Assembly: GCA_022763425.1 (NCBI GenBank)
Contig: JALEGD010000001.1
Coordinates: 248,001-312,000 of the forward strand
Length of the DNA: 64,000 bases
Source of the DNA: Pelagibacteraceae bacterium
GTDB lineage: Bacteria; Pseudomonadota; Alphaproteobacteria; Pelagibacterales; Pelagibacteraceae
Reading direction: 5' to 3'
The translations under genes were made by a program, and so were the position numbers. The notes below the pieces were generated by a model. It was not told the origin of the DNA and searched no databases. It saw only the letters and a program-made list of their open reading frames with translations. Shown here piece after piece: positions 20,343 to 30,158 of the stretch. Every line of letters begins with the position of its first letter. The stretch's first letter is position 1.

Positions 20343-21014
20343 TTAACCAAATTTTTTAGCCTTCTTAAATAAGGATACCATCTTTGGTATATCTATTCTT
20401 TTCGTATTCACATTTCGAGGAGAAGGATGATAGCAACCAACCAAATAAACATCATTAATTTTACATTTTGTACCGTGAGCAAATTTAAATGAGCCCGAGA
20501 TATTATAATTTTCTTTATAAAATCTTACACATGCATCAAAGGCAATTTTGCCAAGTGCAATAATAACTTTTTTATTTTTAAGCATATTTAGTTCTTCTTT
20601 AAAAAAACTAGAACAATTTTTTAATTCTATAGGCTTTGGTTTATCTTGGGGAGGTACGCATCTTAAAGCTAAAGTTATAAAAGTCTTTTTTAGCTTAAGT
20701 CCATCTTTGACATGATCAGAATTTGGTTGGTTGCTTAACCCGGATTTAAACAAACATTGAAACAAAAAATCTGCTGATTTATCACCTGTAAAAACACGAC
20801 CAGTTCGTGTTGCGCCATGTGCAGCAGGAGCCAAACCAATTAATATTAATTTAGCATCAAGATCACCAAAACCTGTAACAGGTTTGTTCCAATACGTTTG
20901 ATCTTGATAGGATTTTCTTTTTTCAGATGAAATCTTATTTCTAAATTTTACAAGACGTGGGCATTTTTTACACTTATGAACTTTTTCAACAAATGATGAA
21001 AATTGTTTATTCAC
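20343..21014 (-). CDS. Uracil-DNA glycosylase family protein (type 5/UDGb-like)
   Basis: CPRLVKFR, GLAPAAHGATRTGRVFTGD, GCYHPSPRNVNTKR. Confidence 0.85.
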   Translation of the reverse strand: MNKQFSSFVEKVHKCKKCPRLVKFRNKISSEKRKSYQDQTYWNKPVTGFGDLDAKLILIGLAPAAHGATRTGRVFTGDKSADFLFQCLFKSGLSNQPNSDHVKDGLKLKKTFITLALRCVPPQDKPKPIELKNCSSFFKEELNMLKNKKVIIALGKIAFDACVRFYKENYNISGSFKFAHGTKCKINDVYLVGCYHPSPRNVNTKRIDIPKMVSLFKKAKKFG

Positions 21015-22422
21015 TTACGTAAACTGAAATTCCTCGTTTATTAAGATCAATTTTGAACTTTTTATTTATTGGAGGAAAAGCTCTTTGTTGGCAATCTAAT
21101 CGAGTGCATGTTCTACAGTTAACACCAATAGGAATTGCAGCTTGATCATCTTTTAAATTTAATTGATCGGAATAAACAAAATCTTTGGCATATTTGGCTT
21201 CACAACCAAGTCCAATACTCACCATACTTCGATGTACACCATATCGGCCTATCCCTTTTTCAACAGTTCTTGCAATACATACATACTTTTCTCCATCTGT
21301 CATTTTTGACAGTGCTGCATGAATTTTTCCAGGAGTTATAAATGCCGAGTGTATATTCCATCTTGGACAAGCTCCACCATAACGCGGAATTTGAATACCA
21401 GATAAAGATAAACGTTTAGAAATATTTCCAGCAATATCTGCTCTCAACATATGAAAAGGAATACCTTTCATTTTAGGATTTTGTAGACAAGTCACGCGGT
21501 GGGCAACTTGTTCAAAAGATGTTGCAAAAGTATGTTGAATTAATTCTAAATCATACCTGTGTTTCTTACACTCATTAAAGAATAGCTCATAAGGCATTAA
21601 AATTGCAGCAGCAGTATAATTTACAAGTGCAATTATAGTTAAATTTTTTGATTCTTCGTTTTGGAATACAAAGTCATTGAGTTGTTTTTCTATAATATCC
21701 ATAGCCTCTAATTGAACAATTTGTGAAGCTGCATAAAGTTTTTTTGTTTCTAGGGTGAGGTAATCTGAAAGGTAAAGCTTTTTTTTATTATCATCATATT
21801 TTTTTGCAAAATTATCCTTTTCGGAAGGAACGATATCTTCAACATCTACTTTGTGTTTATTTTTTAAATAGTCAATTAATAATACATGACGAGTTTTATT
21901 TTTTGAATTTACTGATTTGAAAACTTTTAAGGAATAGTCTTCAAGTTCCTGAAAATAATTATTATATTTCTGCAAAAAGTCAGATACGGCCTCTCCTGGA
22001 AAACTAGATTTAAATTTTGTAATATTATCTTCTGAAATGCTTTCAACTTTTGAATAAATTTCTTTATTCCCTTTTTTGTAAAAATCACCAAGTCGAATTA
22101 ATGCTTTAGCAATTAAGGGGTTGTTATTTGCAAGATCTTTAACCTCAATATTAGTAATATCTAAATCTTCAAAAATATTATCGCCTAAAAGGTCAAGCGC
22201 ATCGTGATATAGATTTGCATCTTCTTTTTTTGATAAATCTTTGAGCTCAATATTCAAGACATCTGAAACTTTTAATAGTAAATCGACATTTACATTTCTT
22301 TTTCCAGATTCAATTAAGTTTAAGTAGCTTGATGAAATCCCTAATTTTTCAGATAAATCAGCTTGTGAAATTCCTGCCTTTCTTCTTGTATTTTTAATTT
22401 TAAATCCAATTTGATTTTTCAT
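21007..22422 (-). CDS. XRE-family regulator, RamB/ScfR-like (HTH + IrrE/ImmA-like domain + C-terminal DUF2083)
   Basis: N-terminal HTH (RRKAGISQADLSEKLGISSSYLNLIESGKR) and C-terminal Cys motif CRTCTRLDCQQRAFPP; divergent from aceA. Confidence 0.85.
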   Translation of the reverse strand: MKNQIGFKIKNTRRKAGISQADLSEKLGISSSYLNLIESGKRNVNVDLLLKVSDVLNIELKDLSKKEDANLYHDALDLLGDNIFEDLDITNIEVKDLANNNPLIAKALIRLGDFYKKGNKEIYSKVESISEDNITKFKSSFPGEAVSDFLQKYNNYFQELEDYSLKVFKSVNSKNKTRHVLLIDYLKNKHKVDVEDIVPSEKDNFAKKYDDNKKKLYLSDYLTLETKKLYAASQIVQLEAMDIIEKQLNDFVFQNEESKNLTIIALVNYTAAAILMPYELFFNECKKHRYDLELIQHTFATSFEQVAHRVTCLQNPKMKGIPFHMLRADIAGNISKRLSLSGIQIPRYGGACPRWNIHSAFITPGKIHAALSKMTDGEKYVCIARTVEKGIGRYGVHRSMVSIGLGCEAKYAKDFVYSDQLNLKDDQAAIPIGVNCRTCTRLDCQQRAFPPINKKFKIDLNKRGISVYVSE

Positions 22423-22424
22423 AA

Positions 22425-22531
22425 TTTACAAAATTTACAAATTGAAAATACTTAGTCAATATATATTTACTCAATTTACAAGCAAATTAGCCATTTTTAT
22501 TGATTAATTTCATAATTGTAAATATTGTAAA
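22425..22531. promoter_or_regulatory. Putative operator region: mirror-image pairs of TTTACAA/TTGTAAA
   Basis: TTTACAA at 22425 and 22434; TTTACAAGCAAA at 22475; TTGTAAA at 22516 and 22525; flanking pairs each have 9-bp period and are inverted. Confidence 0.6.
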
Positions 22532-22550
22532 ATTAACAAAGGGAGGAAAA

Positions 22551-22715
22551 ATGAGTAAATCAAGTGAAGATTTCATCAAAGAAATCGAGCAAAAAATAAA
22601 AAAAGCAGCTGGAGGTGAGCCGGGACAAGATCAAGGCTTATTTATTAATGAAGATAATCAGGATTGGGGATCTTCAGGGTTAGAACATTATACAGCAGCT
22701 CAAAGGATGAATTAG
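22551..22715 (+). CDS. Small hypothetical protein (54 aa), first ORF upstream of aceA
   Basis: AGGGAGGAAAA SD then MSKSSEDFIKEIEQKIKKAAGGEPGQDQGLF...; no overlap with other genes. Confidence 0.65.
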   Translation: MSKSSEDFIKEIEQKIKKAAGGEPGQDQGLFINEDNQDWGSSGLEHYTAAQRMN

Positions 22716-22717
22716 TC

Positions 22718-22888
22718 ATGAGAAGAGAAAAAAACAATATAGAGAGTAACTGTGTTTCTTTTGATGACGCTTGCTTCGATGAAACTAATTACCAATCAAG
22801 CATTATTGAAATGGATAAGAAGGAAGTTACCTTTTTTAAAAAATTATTTCAAAGAATTCTGAACTTTGGAACAGGAAAAGCAGCATAA
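22718..22888 (+). CDS. Small hypothetical protein (56 aa), second ORF upstream of aceA
   Basis: ATG 2 nt after preceding stop; MRREKNNIESNCVSFDDACFDETNYQSS... Confidence 0.6.
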   Translation: MRREKNNIESNCVSFDDACFDETNYQSSIIEMDKKEVTFFKKLFQRILNFGTGKAA

Positions 22889-22918
22889 ACAAAACAAACA
22901 AAAAGAAAGGAACCATAA

Positions 22919-24208
22919 ATGGAAAATAGATTTAAAGGAATTAAGAGGGATTATACAGATGAAGATGTCAAAAAATTAAGAGGTACGTTTAACGTCGAAT
23001 ATTCAGTTTCAAAAGAATTATCAAAAAAACTATGGAAATTACTAAATTCAGAAAATTATGTGAATACTCTTGGAAGCTTATCAGGTAACCAAGCAGTACA
23101 GCATGCAAAAGCAGGCCTTCAAGCAATTTATCTTTCTGGTTGGCAGGTTGCAGCTGATGCAAATAGCGCTGGAGAAATGTATCCAGATCAAAGTTTATAT
23201 CCATATGACAGTGCTCCAAAATTAGTTCAAGGCATGATTAATGCATTAATGAGAGCTGATCAGGTTCAACATATGGAAATCATGGATGGTAAGATGCAAG
23301 CTGATCAAGCTGTAGATTACCATATGCCAATTGTTGCAGACGGAGAAGCTGGTTTTGGAGGACCATTGAATGTATTTGAACTTACTAAAAAATTTATTAA
23401 AGCCGGTGCAGCTGGAGTACATTTTGAAGATCAATTAGCTTCTGAAAAGAAGTGTGGTCACATGGGTGGAAAAGTTTTAATTCCTACTCAGAATGCAGTT
23501 CGTAATCTAAAATCAGCAAGATTAGCTGCAGATGTTATGGATGTTCCTCTTTGTATTTTTGCAAGAACAGATGCAAATGCAGCAAAGCTAATAACTTCTG
23601 ATATTGATGAAAATGATCAAAGGTTTCTAACAGGTGAGAGATCTCCAGAAGGTTTTTACTATGTAAAACCCGGTTTAGAACAAGCGATCTCAAGAGGTTT
23701 AGCGTACGCTCCATATTGTGATGCAATTTGGTGTGAAACTGCAACTCCAGATCTTGGTGAAGCCAAAGAATTTGCAGATGCAATTCATGCTAAGTTTCCT
23801 GGAAAGCTTTTAGCATATAATTGTTCACCATCATTTAACTGGAAAAAATATCTTTCTGATAAAGAGATGCTAGAGTTTCAGCAAAAAATTGGTGAGATGG
23901 GGTATAAGTTTCAATTTATCACTCTAGCCGGATTTCATGCTCAAAATTATGCAGTATTTGATCTTGCTAGAAACTATAAAAAAGATGGAATGTATGCTTA
24001 TTCTCAGCTTCAACAACAGGAGTTTGCAGCAGAGGAAAAAGGTTATACTGCAGCTAAACACCAAAGAGAAGTTGGAGCGTCATATTTTGATCAGATTTCA
24101 AATATTGTTAGTTCTGGTACATCTTCAACAACAGCATTAAAAGGTTCTACGGAAGATGAACAGTTCTTTGATAATAATAAAAAAGCAGAATTAAAAATCG
24201 TATCATAA
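22919..24208 (+). CDS. aceA: Isocitrate lyase
   Basis: [56 protein letters not shown]. Confidence 0.96.
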   Translation: MENRFKGIKRDYTDEDVKKLRGTFNVEYSVSKELSKKLWKLLNSENYVNTLGSLSGNQAVQHAKAGLQAIYLSGWQVAADANSAGEMYPDQSLYPYDSAPKLVQGMINALMRADQVQHMEIMDGKMQADQAVDYHMPIVADGEAGFGGPLNVFELTKKFIKAGAAGVHFEDQLASEKKCGHMGGKVLIPTQNAVRNLKSARLAADVMDVPLCIFARTDANAAKLITSDIDENDQRFLTGERSPEGFYYVKPGLEQAISRGLAYAPYCDAIWCETATPDLGEAKEFADAIHAKFPGKLLAYNCSPSFNWKKYLSDKEMLEFQQKIGEMGYKFQFITLAGFHAQNYAVFDLARNYKKDGMYAYSQLQQQEFAAEEKGYTAAKHQREVGASYFDQISNIVSSGTSSTTALKGSTEDEQFFDNNKKAELKIVS

Positions 24209-24221
24209 AACTCCTTGAGTA

Positions 24222-24249
24222 AAACAGGGCTCAGTAACGAGCCCTGTTT
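24222..24249. terminator. Bidirectional rho-independent terminator
   Basis: AAACAGGGCTC-agtaac-GAGCCCTGTTT, perfect 11-bp stem between convergent genes. Confidence 0.85.
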
Positions 24250-25297
24250 AGTTTAAAATTTCTTTAATTGTTTTAAGTTCACCAATTTTAAAAAGAACTG
24301 CATCTTCTTTTTGATAGCCAAATTTTTCAGTGGATTTTTTAAAACGAAATGGCGGCTCAAATGGATCTTCAAATGATAAAACAAAAGTTCCCCAGTGCAT
24401 GCCAATTATTTTTTTCGCTTTCACCATTTTTCCAATCTCTACCGCTTCCTCGGGTGTTGTATGATAAACAGATCTATCAAACATAGGTTTAAAATTGTAC
24501 GCCCCAATGTTTATGAACAAAATATCTATTGGCCCGTATTTGTTACCAATCTCATTATAAATGTTACCGATACCAGTATCACAGGCAAATAAGATTTTTT
24601 TGCCTTTATACTCAATTAAAAAGCTCCCCCATAAAGTTTTATTTGTATTAAAAGGAGTTCTTTTGCTCCAGTGAACTGCCGGAAGTAGAGTTATATTAAC
24701 CTCATCATTTATACTTATACTTTGATACCAGTCTAATTCTTTTATATTTTTAAATCCCCTAGATTTAAAAAATTTATCTAGTTTTAAAGGAACCACAACA
24801 TTAGCATCTTTGTAGGGAAATTTACTAAGTGTTCTTATATCTAAGTGATCATAATGACTGTGTGTAAGCAGCAATATATTAGTTTTGGGCAGTCCATTTA
24901 AAGGTATCGCTGGCTTTGCAAAACGATATGAGCCTAAAAATAATGGACCAGCATTTTTAGAAAAGATTGGATCTGTAATAATAATATTTTTTCCAAGTTT
25001 AATTAAAAAAGTTGCATGTCCAATCCAAGCAACATAGTCATCATTTTCATTTTTTTTTAGGTTCTGTAATACAAGGTTTTCATCAATAATATGATCTTTT
25101 GGAATATTAATTTTTAATTTTTTTGTCTCTTTAAAATATGTCCAATAAGACCACTTTGAACTATCCGATCTTTTTGGGCTTCCAGGTGGATTTTGAAATT
25201 TACCATTTATCATATTTGGCGAAATATCTTTTGCATAATTAGGGGTTGTAAATAACCCATAGCAAATTAGAAATATAAAAAAATTGTAAAATTTCAT
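24248..25297 (-). CDS. Metallo-beta-lactamase fold hydrolase (NAPE-PLD/UlaG-like)
   Basis: WIGHATFLIKLGKNIIITDPIF, LTHSHYDHLD, GMHWGTF; signal peptide at MKFYNFF. Confidence 0.85.
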   Translation of the reverse strand: MKFYNFFIFLICYGLFTTPNYAKDISPNMINGKFQNPPGSPKRSDSSKWSYWTYFKETKKLKINIPKDHIIDENLVLQNLKKNENDDYVAWIGHATFLIKLGKNIIITDPIFSKNAGPLFLGSYRFAKPAIPLNGLPKTNILLLTHSHYDHLDIRTLSKFPYKDANVVVPLKLDKFFKSRGFKNIKELDWYQSISINDEVNITLLPAVHWSKRTPFNTNKTLWGSFLIEYKGKKILFACDTGIGNIYNEIGNKYGPIDILFINIGAYNFKPMFDRSVYHTTPEEAVEIGKMVKAKKIIGMHWGTFVLSFEDPFEPPFRFKKSTEKFGYQKEDAVLFKIGELKTIKEILN

Positions 25298-25367
25298 GTT
25301 TTTAAAAATTATATATTTAATTAAATATTTTAAACCACCATTTAAATGGCGTGTTCCATATTTAATT

Positions 25368-25532
25368 TTGGTATGCACAGTACCAACTATTACGCTCACT
25401 CATTTTTCTTGTATTGAATTTGGAATTAAAACTGGTGTTACAATTGGTTTTTTTTGTTCAATACCAATCATTTGTTACGCGTGTCATAAAGTATTTATGG
25501 AACAATGGTTAGAAGAGGAGGAAGATGATTAA
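25368..25532 (+). CDS. Small membrane protein of unknown function (start uncertain)
   Basis: C-terminal part of listed ORF 25296..25532; overlaps next gene; listed start overlaps the divergent gene. Confidence 0.4.
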   Translation: MVCTVPTITLTHFSCIEFGIKTGVTIGFFCSIPIICYACHKVFMEQWLEEEEDD

Positions 25533-25719
25533 ACCTTTACCAATTGAAGCATTATTATCTTACGGTTTGCTTGGGGCGGGCGCTCTAATAGTTTTTGGAA
25601 TTTTATCTTTATTAAAAGATAATGTTGAGAAAAAACAAAGAGAATTAGCCAAAGAATTAAGAAGAAAGAAAAAGAATAAAAAGAAAAAAAAATCAAAAAA
25701 ATCTAAGAAAAAAAGATAA
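25525..25719 (+). CDS. Small single-TM protein with Lys-rich tail
   Basis: One TM helix followed by RRKKKNKKKKKSKKSKKKR; overlaps both neighbours by a few nt. Confidence 0.55.
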   Translation: MIKPLPIEALLSYGLLGAGALIVFGILSLLKDNVEKKQRELAKELRRKKKNKKKKKSKKSKKKR

Positions 25720-26054
25720 TGAGCACAAAAGTTTTTTTTAATGAATCCTGCAGTGTTTGTAAAAAGGAAATAGATTTATATAAAAAAATGGAAAATAACC
25801 TTGAATGGTTTGATATAAATCAAGAGGACGCAAAACTTACTAATTTAACCACAGACCAATTATCTAGAAGATTGCATGTGATGAAAGATGGAAAACTTTA
25901 CAAAGGGGCTAGTGCCTTTTTAATTTTATGGTCAAAAATACCAAAATTAAATTTTTTATACCGAATATTTAAATTGCCAATTATTTTTCAAATATTTTCT
26001 TTTTTTTATGAAATTGTGGCTTATTTTTTATATTTAAAAAATAAAACTTCATAA
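25719..26054 (+). CDS. DCC-family thiol-disulfide oxidoreductase (DUF393)
   Basis: FFNESCSVCKKEIDLYKKM, typical size. Confidence 0.85.
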   Translation: MSTKVFFNESCSVCKKEIDLYKKMENNLEWFDINQEDAKLTNLTTDQLSRRLHVMKDGKLYKGASAFLILWSKIPKLNFLYRIFKLPIIFQIFSFFYEIVAYFLYLKNKTS

Positions 26055-26061
26055 AATTTAA

Positions 26062-27291
26062 ATGTCTAAAGTTAAATTGAATTGGAACTGGTTATACCTT
26101 CTTTTTTTTGGAAGGGTTTTAACTGCTGCAACATTTTTTATGTATGTAGGATCGATGTCATTCTTAATTCAAGAATGGAATTTATCTGCTACAAATGCAG
26201 GAATTATTCAAACCGGTCTTGTGGTAGGCTTTGCTATCGCATTATATTTAAGTTCTTATTATTCTGATTTTATTAATCCAAATAAAATTTTACTTTTCTC
26301 TGCAGTTACAAATTCAATCGGAGCATTTTTATTTTATTATTATGCAAATGATTTTCTTACCGCTTTAATTTTTAATACAATTTTAGGCGCTGCAGCAGGT
26401 GGAATTTATGGCCCTTCAATGATTTTGGTTTCTGAAAAATTTAGTCGGGGCAATAAAGGTTTTGCAATGGGGATGATGCTTGGAGGTCAATCTCTTGGCT
26501 ATGCAGTTTCTTTGTCGGTAAGTTTTATTTTTTCTAATTTTTATAACTATCACACAGGATTTCTAGTTTGTGCTGTTTTAACAATATTTGGATTTATTAG
26601 TTTCTATACATGCTCATATAAAGAGATGAGCAAAGGACTTGGTTTTAAAGTTTTAAAAAAGTTTACTATTACTAAACAATCTGAACAAAATAAAAATTTA
26701 GTTAAAGGTTATACTGCACATTGTATTGAACTTTTTGGTATGTGGGCATGGATGCCAGTTTTTTTAAGTTTAGTCTTAATTGGCAAAACTGGATTGAGTC
26801 CAATTATTTTAGGTTTAGTAATTTCAATCACTCTTCATATTACTGGCGTTTTTGCAAATATGATTAGCGGAGTTTTTTCTGATAAATTTGGAAGTAAAAA
26901 TGTTTTAATTATTTTTGCATTCATCAGTTCAATATTTTCTTTTTTAATGGGCTGGATACCAAGTCTATCTTGGTTAATTATTTTACTGATATCTTTTCTA
27001 TATAGTTTTTTTACCATTGGAGATTCAGGTGTTTTAACTGCAGCCTTAACAGATAGTACAAACCGTAATGTACTTGGAAGGTCACTTGCTTACCGATCTA
27101 TTATTGGAATTGGTTTTGGGTCAATTACACCTGGTATTTTTGGTTTTATATTAGATGTTTCAAATAACCATGAACCGCTTTCGCAGCAAACAAATTGGAT
27201 TTATGCGTTCTCATTTTTAGGACTGGCTGGATTATATGCATTTTATTATGCAACTAAGTTGAATCGAAGAGCGCTATCACGGTCACTTTAG
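26062..27291 (+). CDS. MFS transporter
   Basis: 12-TM pattern, MFS motifs. Confidence 0.85.
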   Translation: MSKVKLNWNWLYLLFFGRVLTAATFFMYVGSMSFLIQEWNLSATNAGIIQTGLVVGFAIALYLSSYYSDFINPNKILLFSAVTNSIGAFLFYYYANDFLTALIFNTILGAAAGGIYGPSMILVSEKFSRGNKGFAMGMMLGGQSLGYAVSLSVSFIFSNFYNYHTGFLVCAVLTIFGFISFYTCSYKEMSKGLGFKVLKKFTITKQSEQNKNLVKGYTAHCIELFGMWAWMPVFLSLVLIGKTGLSPIILGLVISITLHITGVFANMISGVFSDKFGSKNVLIIFAFISSIFSFLMGWIPSLSWLIILLISFLYSFFTIGDSGVLTAALTDSTNRNVLGRSLAYRSIIGIGFGSITPGIFGFILDVSNNHEPLSQQTNWIYAFSFLGLAGLYAFYYATKLNRRALSRSL

Positions 27292-27341
27292 AGACACATT
27301 TCAGTTTCTTCACTGTCTTATTTGTTTTTTATAAAATAAGT

Positions 27342-27455
27342 ATGAGAAAAATTATTGTAATGCTGTTTTTTGTATTTTTAGCAACTGCTTCGACTATCGT
27401 AAGTAGTCATCAAAATATCAAAAATAGTGATTCCCCAGAACAGGTGCAAAGATAA
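27342..27455 (+). CDS. Putative small secreted peptide (37 aa; not in ORF track)
   Basis: Hand translation MRKIIVMLFFVFLATASTIVSSHQNIKNSDSPEQVQR*; signal-peptide-like. Confidence 0.35.
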   Translation: MRKIIVMLFFVFLATASTIVSSHQNIKNSDSPEQVQR

Positions 27456-27538
27456 AAAAACAAGGAATAGGGCAGTTAATTCGTTGTTTTATTTTTAAGT
27501 AGTAATTAAAGGGAGAAAGTGTATCAAGCGCAAGTTTT

Positions 27539-29362
27539 ATGACTAAGAGCTTAAGAAATATTGCAATCATTGCACACGTTGATCATGGAAAGACAACGTT
27601 GATTGATAATCTTTTAAAACAAAGTGGTTTATTTAGAGATAACCAGCATGTTGATGAAAGAGTTATGGACAGCGGTGATCTTGAAAAAGAGCGAGGAATT
27701 ACAATTTTAGCAAAACCAACTTCTGTAGTTTGGAAAGATACAAGAATTAATATTATTGACACACCAGGTCACGCAGACTTTGGTGGTGAGGTTGAAAGAA
27801 TTTTAGGAATGACAGATGGTGTCATTCTACTAGTTGATGCAGCAGAAGGCCCAATGCCACAAACAAAGTTTGTTTTATCAAAAGCATTAGCTCAAGGTTT
27901 AAGACCAATTGTTGTTATAAATAAAGTTGATAGATCTGATGCAAGATCAAAAGATGTAATAAATGAGATTTTTGACTTATTCGTAGCACTTGATGCTAAT
28001 GATCAGCAATTAGATTTTCCAGTTTTATATGCATCAGGAAGAGATGGATGGTGCAATTATGAACTTGATCAATCAAGAGAAAATTTACATCCGTTATTAG
28101 ATTTAATCTTAAACCATGTACCAGAGCCAGATGTTAATTTAAGTAAGCCGTTTGCCATGTTATCAACTTTGCTTCATTCAGACTCTTTTCTTGGACGTTG
28201 TTTAATTGGTCGTGTGGTTCATGGAATTGCAAAAGTTAATGATACGGTCAAAGCTTTAAATTTAGAAAATGAAAAAGTTGAAGATGGAAGATTAACAAAA
28301 TTATTCACATTTTCAGGCACGACTAAAGTTGCAACAGATACGGTGATGGCTGGAGACATTGTTTGTGTAGCCGGATTAAAAACTACTTCAGTTTCAGATA
28401 CGATTTGTCATCCTGAAGTTAATGAGCCTTTAAAATCAACTCCAATTGATCCACCAACGATGTCAGTTACGATTACAGTAAACGACTCCCCAATCTCAGG
28501 ATTAGAGGGAAAAAAAGTAACCTCAACAATGATTAGAGAAAGATTATTAGCAGAAGCTGAAACAAATGTTGCTATTTCTTATAAAGAAAATGACCAAAAA
28601 GATTCATTCGAAATTGGTGGTCGTGGCGAACTTCAAATTGGCGTTTTAATTGAAACGATGAGAAGAGAAGGTTTTGAATTATCAGTTTCAAGACCAAAAG
28701 TATTATTCAAGCAAGAAAACGGACAAAAGCTAGAGCCGATGGAAGAAGTGACAATTGATGTTGATGAAGAATATGCAAGTACTGTGATTGACTCGATGAA
28801 CCAAAGAAAAGGTGAAATGGTTGATATGAGGGATACAGGACAAAGTAAAAAAAGAATTATCTTTAAAGCACCTTCAAGAGGATTAATTGGTTATCAAAGT
28901 AAATTTTTAACTGAGACTCGTGGAACGGGAGTTATGAATAGAGTGTTTGACTCATACGGACCATTTAAAGGTGATATCAAAGGCAGAAGAAACGGTGCGT
29001 TAATATCAACAGATAGCGGCGAAGCTGTAGCGTATGCAATCTTTAACTTACAAGACAGGGGTTTAATGTTCATTGAGCCACAAACTAAAGTTTATGGTGG
29101 AATGATTGTAGGTGAACATAACCGCGAAAATGATCTTGAAATCAATGTTTTAAAAGGAAAGAAACTTACTAACGTGAGAGCAGCAGGAAGTGATGGATTA
29201 GTATCTTTAACTCCGCCTGTGAAGATGTCACTTGAAGAGATGATGGCATATGTCAATGATGACGAGTTATTAGAAGTGACCCCTCAAAGTTTAAGGCTTA
29301 GAAAAAAATTACTCTTAGCACACGAAAGAAAAAGACAGCAAAGAGAAGCCGTTCCCGCTTAA
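27539..29362 (+). CDS. typA: Ribosome-associated translational GTPase TypA/BipA
   Basis: [29 protein letters not shown], full length. Confidence 0.97.
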   Translation: MTKSLRNIAIIAHVDHGKTTLIDNLLKQSGLFRDNQHVDERVMDSGDLEKERGITILAKPTSVVWKDTRINIIDTPGHADFGGEVERILGMTDGVILLVDAAEGPMPQTKFVLSKALAQGLRPIVVINKVDRSDARSKDVINEIFDLFVALDANDQQLDFPVLYASGRDGWCNYELDQSRENLHPLLDLILNHVPEPDVNLSKPFAMLSTLLHSDSFLGRCLIGRVVHGIAKVNDTVKALNLENEKVEDGRLTKLFTFSGTTKVATDTVMAGDIVCVAGLKTTSVSDTICHPEVNEPLKSTPIDPPTMSVTITVNDSPISGLEGKKVTSTMIRERLLAEAETNVAISYKENDQKDSFEIGGRGELQIGVLIETMRREGFELSVSRPKVLFKQENGQKLEPMEEVTIDVDEEYASTVIDSMNQRKGEMVDMRDTGQSKKRIIFKAPSRGLIGYQSKFLTETRGTGVMNRVFDSYGPFKGDIKGRRNGALISTDSGEAVAYAIFNLQDRGLMFIEPQTKVYGGMIVGEHNRENDLEINVLKGKKLTNVRAAGSDGLVSLTPPVKMSLEEMMAYVNDDELLEVTPQSLRLRKKLLLAHERKRQQREAVPA

Positions 29363-29483
29363 CTGTTAGTATCCTGTTATTATCAGATCCCATGTTCTCG
29401 TTTTGATTCAGTTTTGATTCCAAAATTAAACTTTTACGATATATGACTTACGAACAGTGTTTATATGTGAGTCTTTTTAAACT

Positions 29484-29729
29484 CTAACGAGTCTTTGGGG
29501 ATATAATTTTTCCATCTTTAAATTGTGGTGGAACGTATTTTCCATCCGATGGATCAGTATCTGTAAATCTAAAAAAAATTAAAACGCCGGCCAAAAGTAC
29601 GATGCTAGCAAGTGAGAGTGGAATAACTGGTAATTTCTTATTGGTATCTTTTTTAATAATAACAACCGATAAATAATATAAAGCAAAAGGAAGTAGAATT
29701 GCTGCAAGCAAGATTAGTTTTTTAATCAT
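29484..29729 (-). CDS. Small 2-TM hypothetical protein
   Basis: Two hydrophobic segments, compact ORF. Confidence 0.6.
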   Translation of the reverse strand: MIKKLILLAAILLPFALYYLSVVIIKKDTNKKLPVIPLSLASIVLLAGVLIFFRFTDTDPSDGKYVPPQFKDGKIISPKTR

Positions 29730-29819
29730 AATTTCTATCTATCATATTTATATACATGGAGGCAGGTATTCAAATATATCATGGGTCAAATCCATACTTA
29801 TTCGTTAAAAGCATAGGCG

Positions 29820-30158
29820 ATGAAATTGATAAGAGCCATTATTAAGCCAGAAAGACTTCATGCTGTTAAGGAAAAACTTAATGAAATTGGGGTTAAAGGA
29901 ATGACTATCTCTGAAGTAAAGGGGTTTGGTCATCAAAAAGGAAAAACAGAATTTTATAGAGGTAACCCAGTACAGGTCCATTTTTTACCAAAAACTCAGA
30001 TTTTTTTAGCAGTTTCAGACGATAAAAAAGATGCAGTAATTTCAGCTATTACAGAAGCGGCTAAAACTGGAAAATATGGTGATGGTAAGATTTTCATTAA
30101 TAATCTTGAAGAAGTTGTTCGAATTCGAACAGGTGAGAAAAACGAGGAAGCGTTATAA
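29820..30158 (+). CDS. glnK: Nitrogen regulatory protein P-II
   Basis: MKLIRAIIKPERLHAVKEKL, GDGKIFI, EEVVRIRTGE; before amtB. Confidence 0.94.
   Translation: MKLIRAIIKPERLHAVKEKLNEIGVKGMTISEVKGFGHQKGKTEFYRGNPVQVHFLPKTQIFLAVSDDKKDAVISAITEAAKTGKYGDGKIFINNLEEVVRIRTGEKNEEAL

Noticed and set aside
22989-23219. Antisense ORFs within aceA (22989-23219, 23246-23434, 23535-23783) and sense shadow 23937-24140
   Set aside because: Low-complexity translations opposite or out of frame with a well-supported aceA
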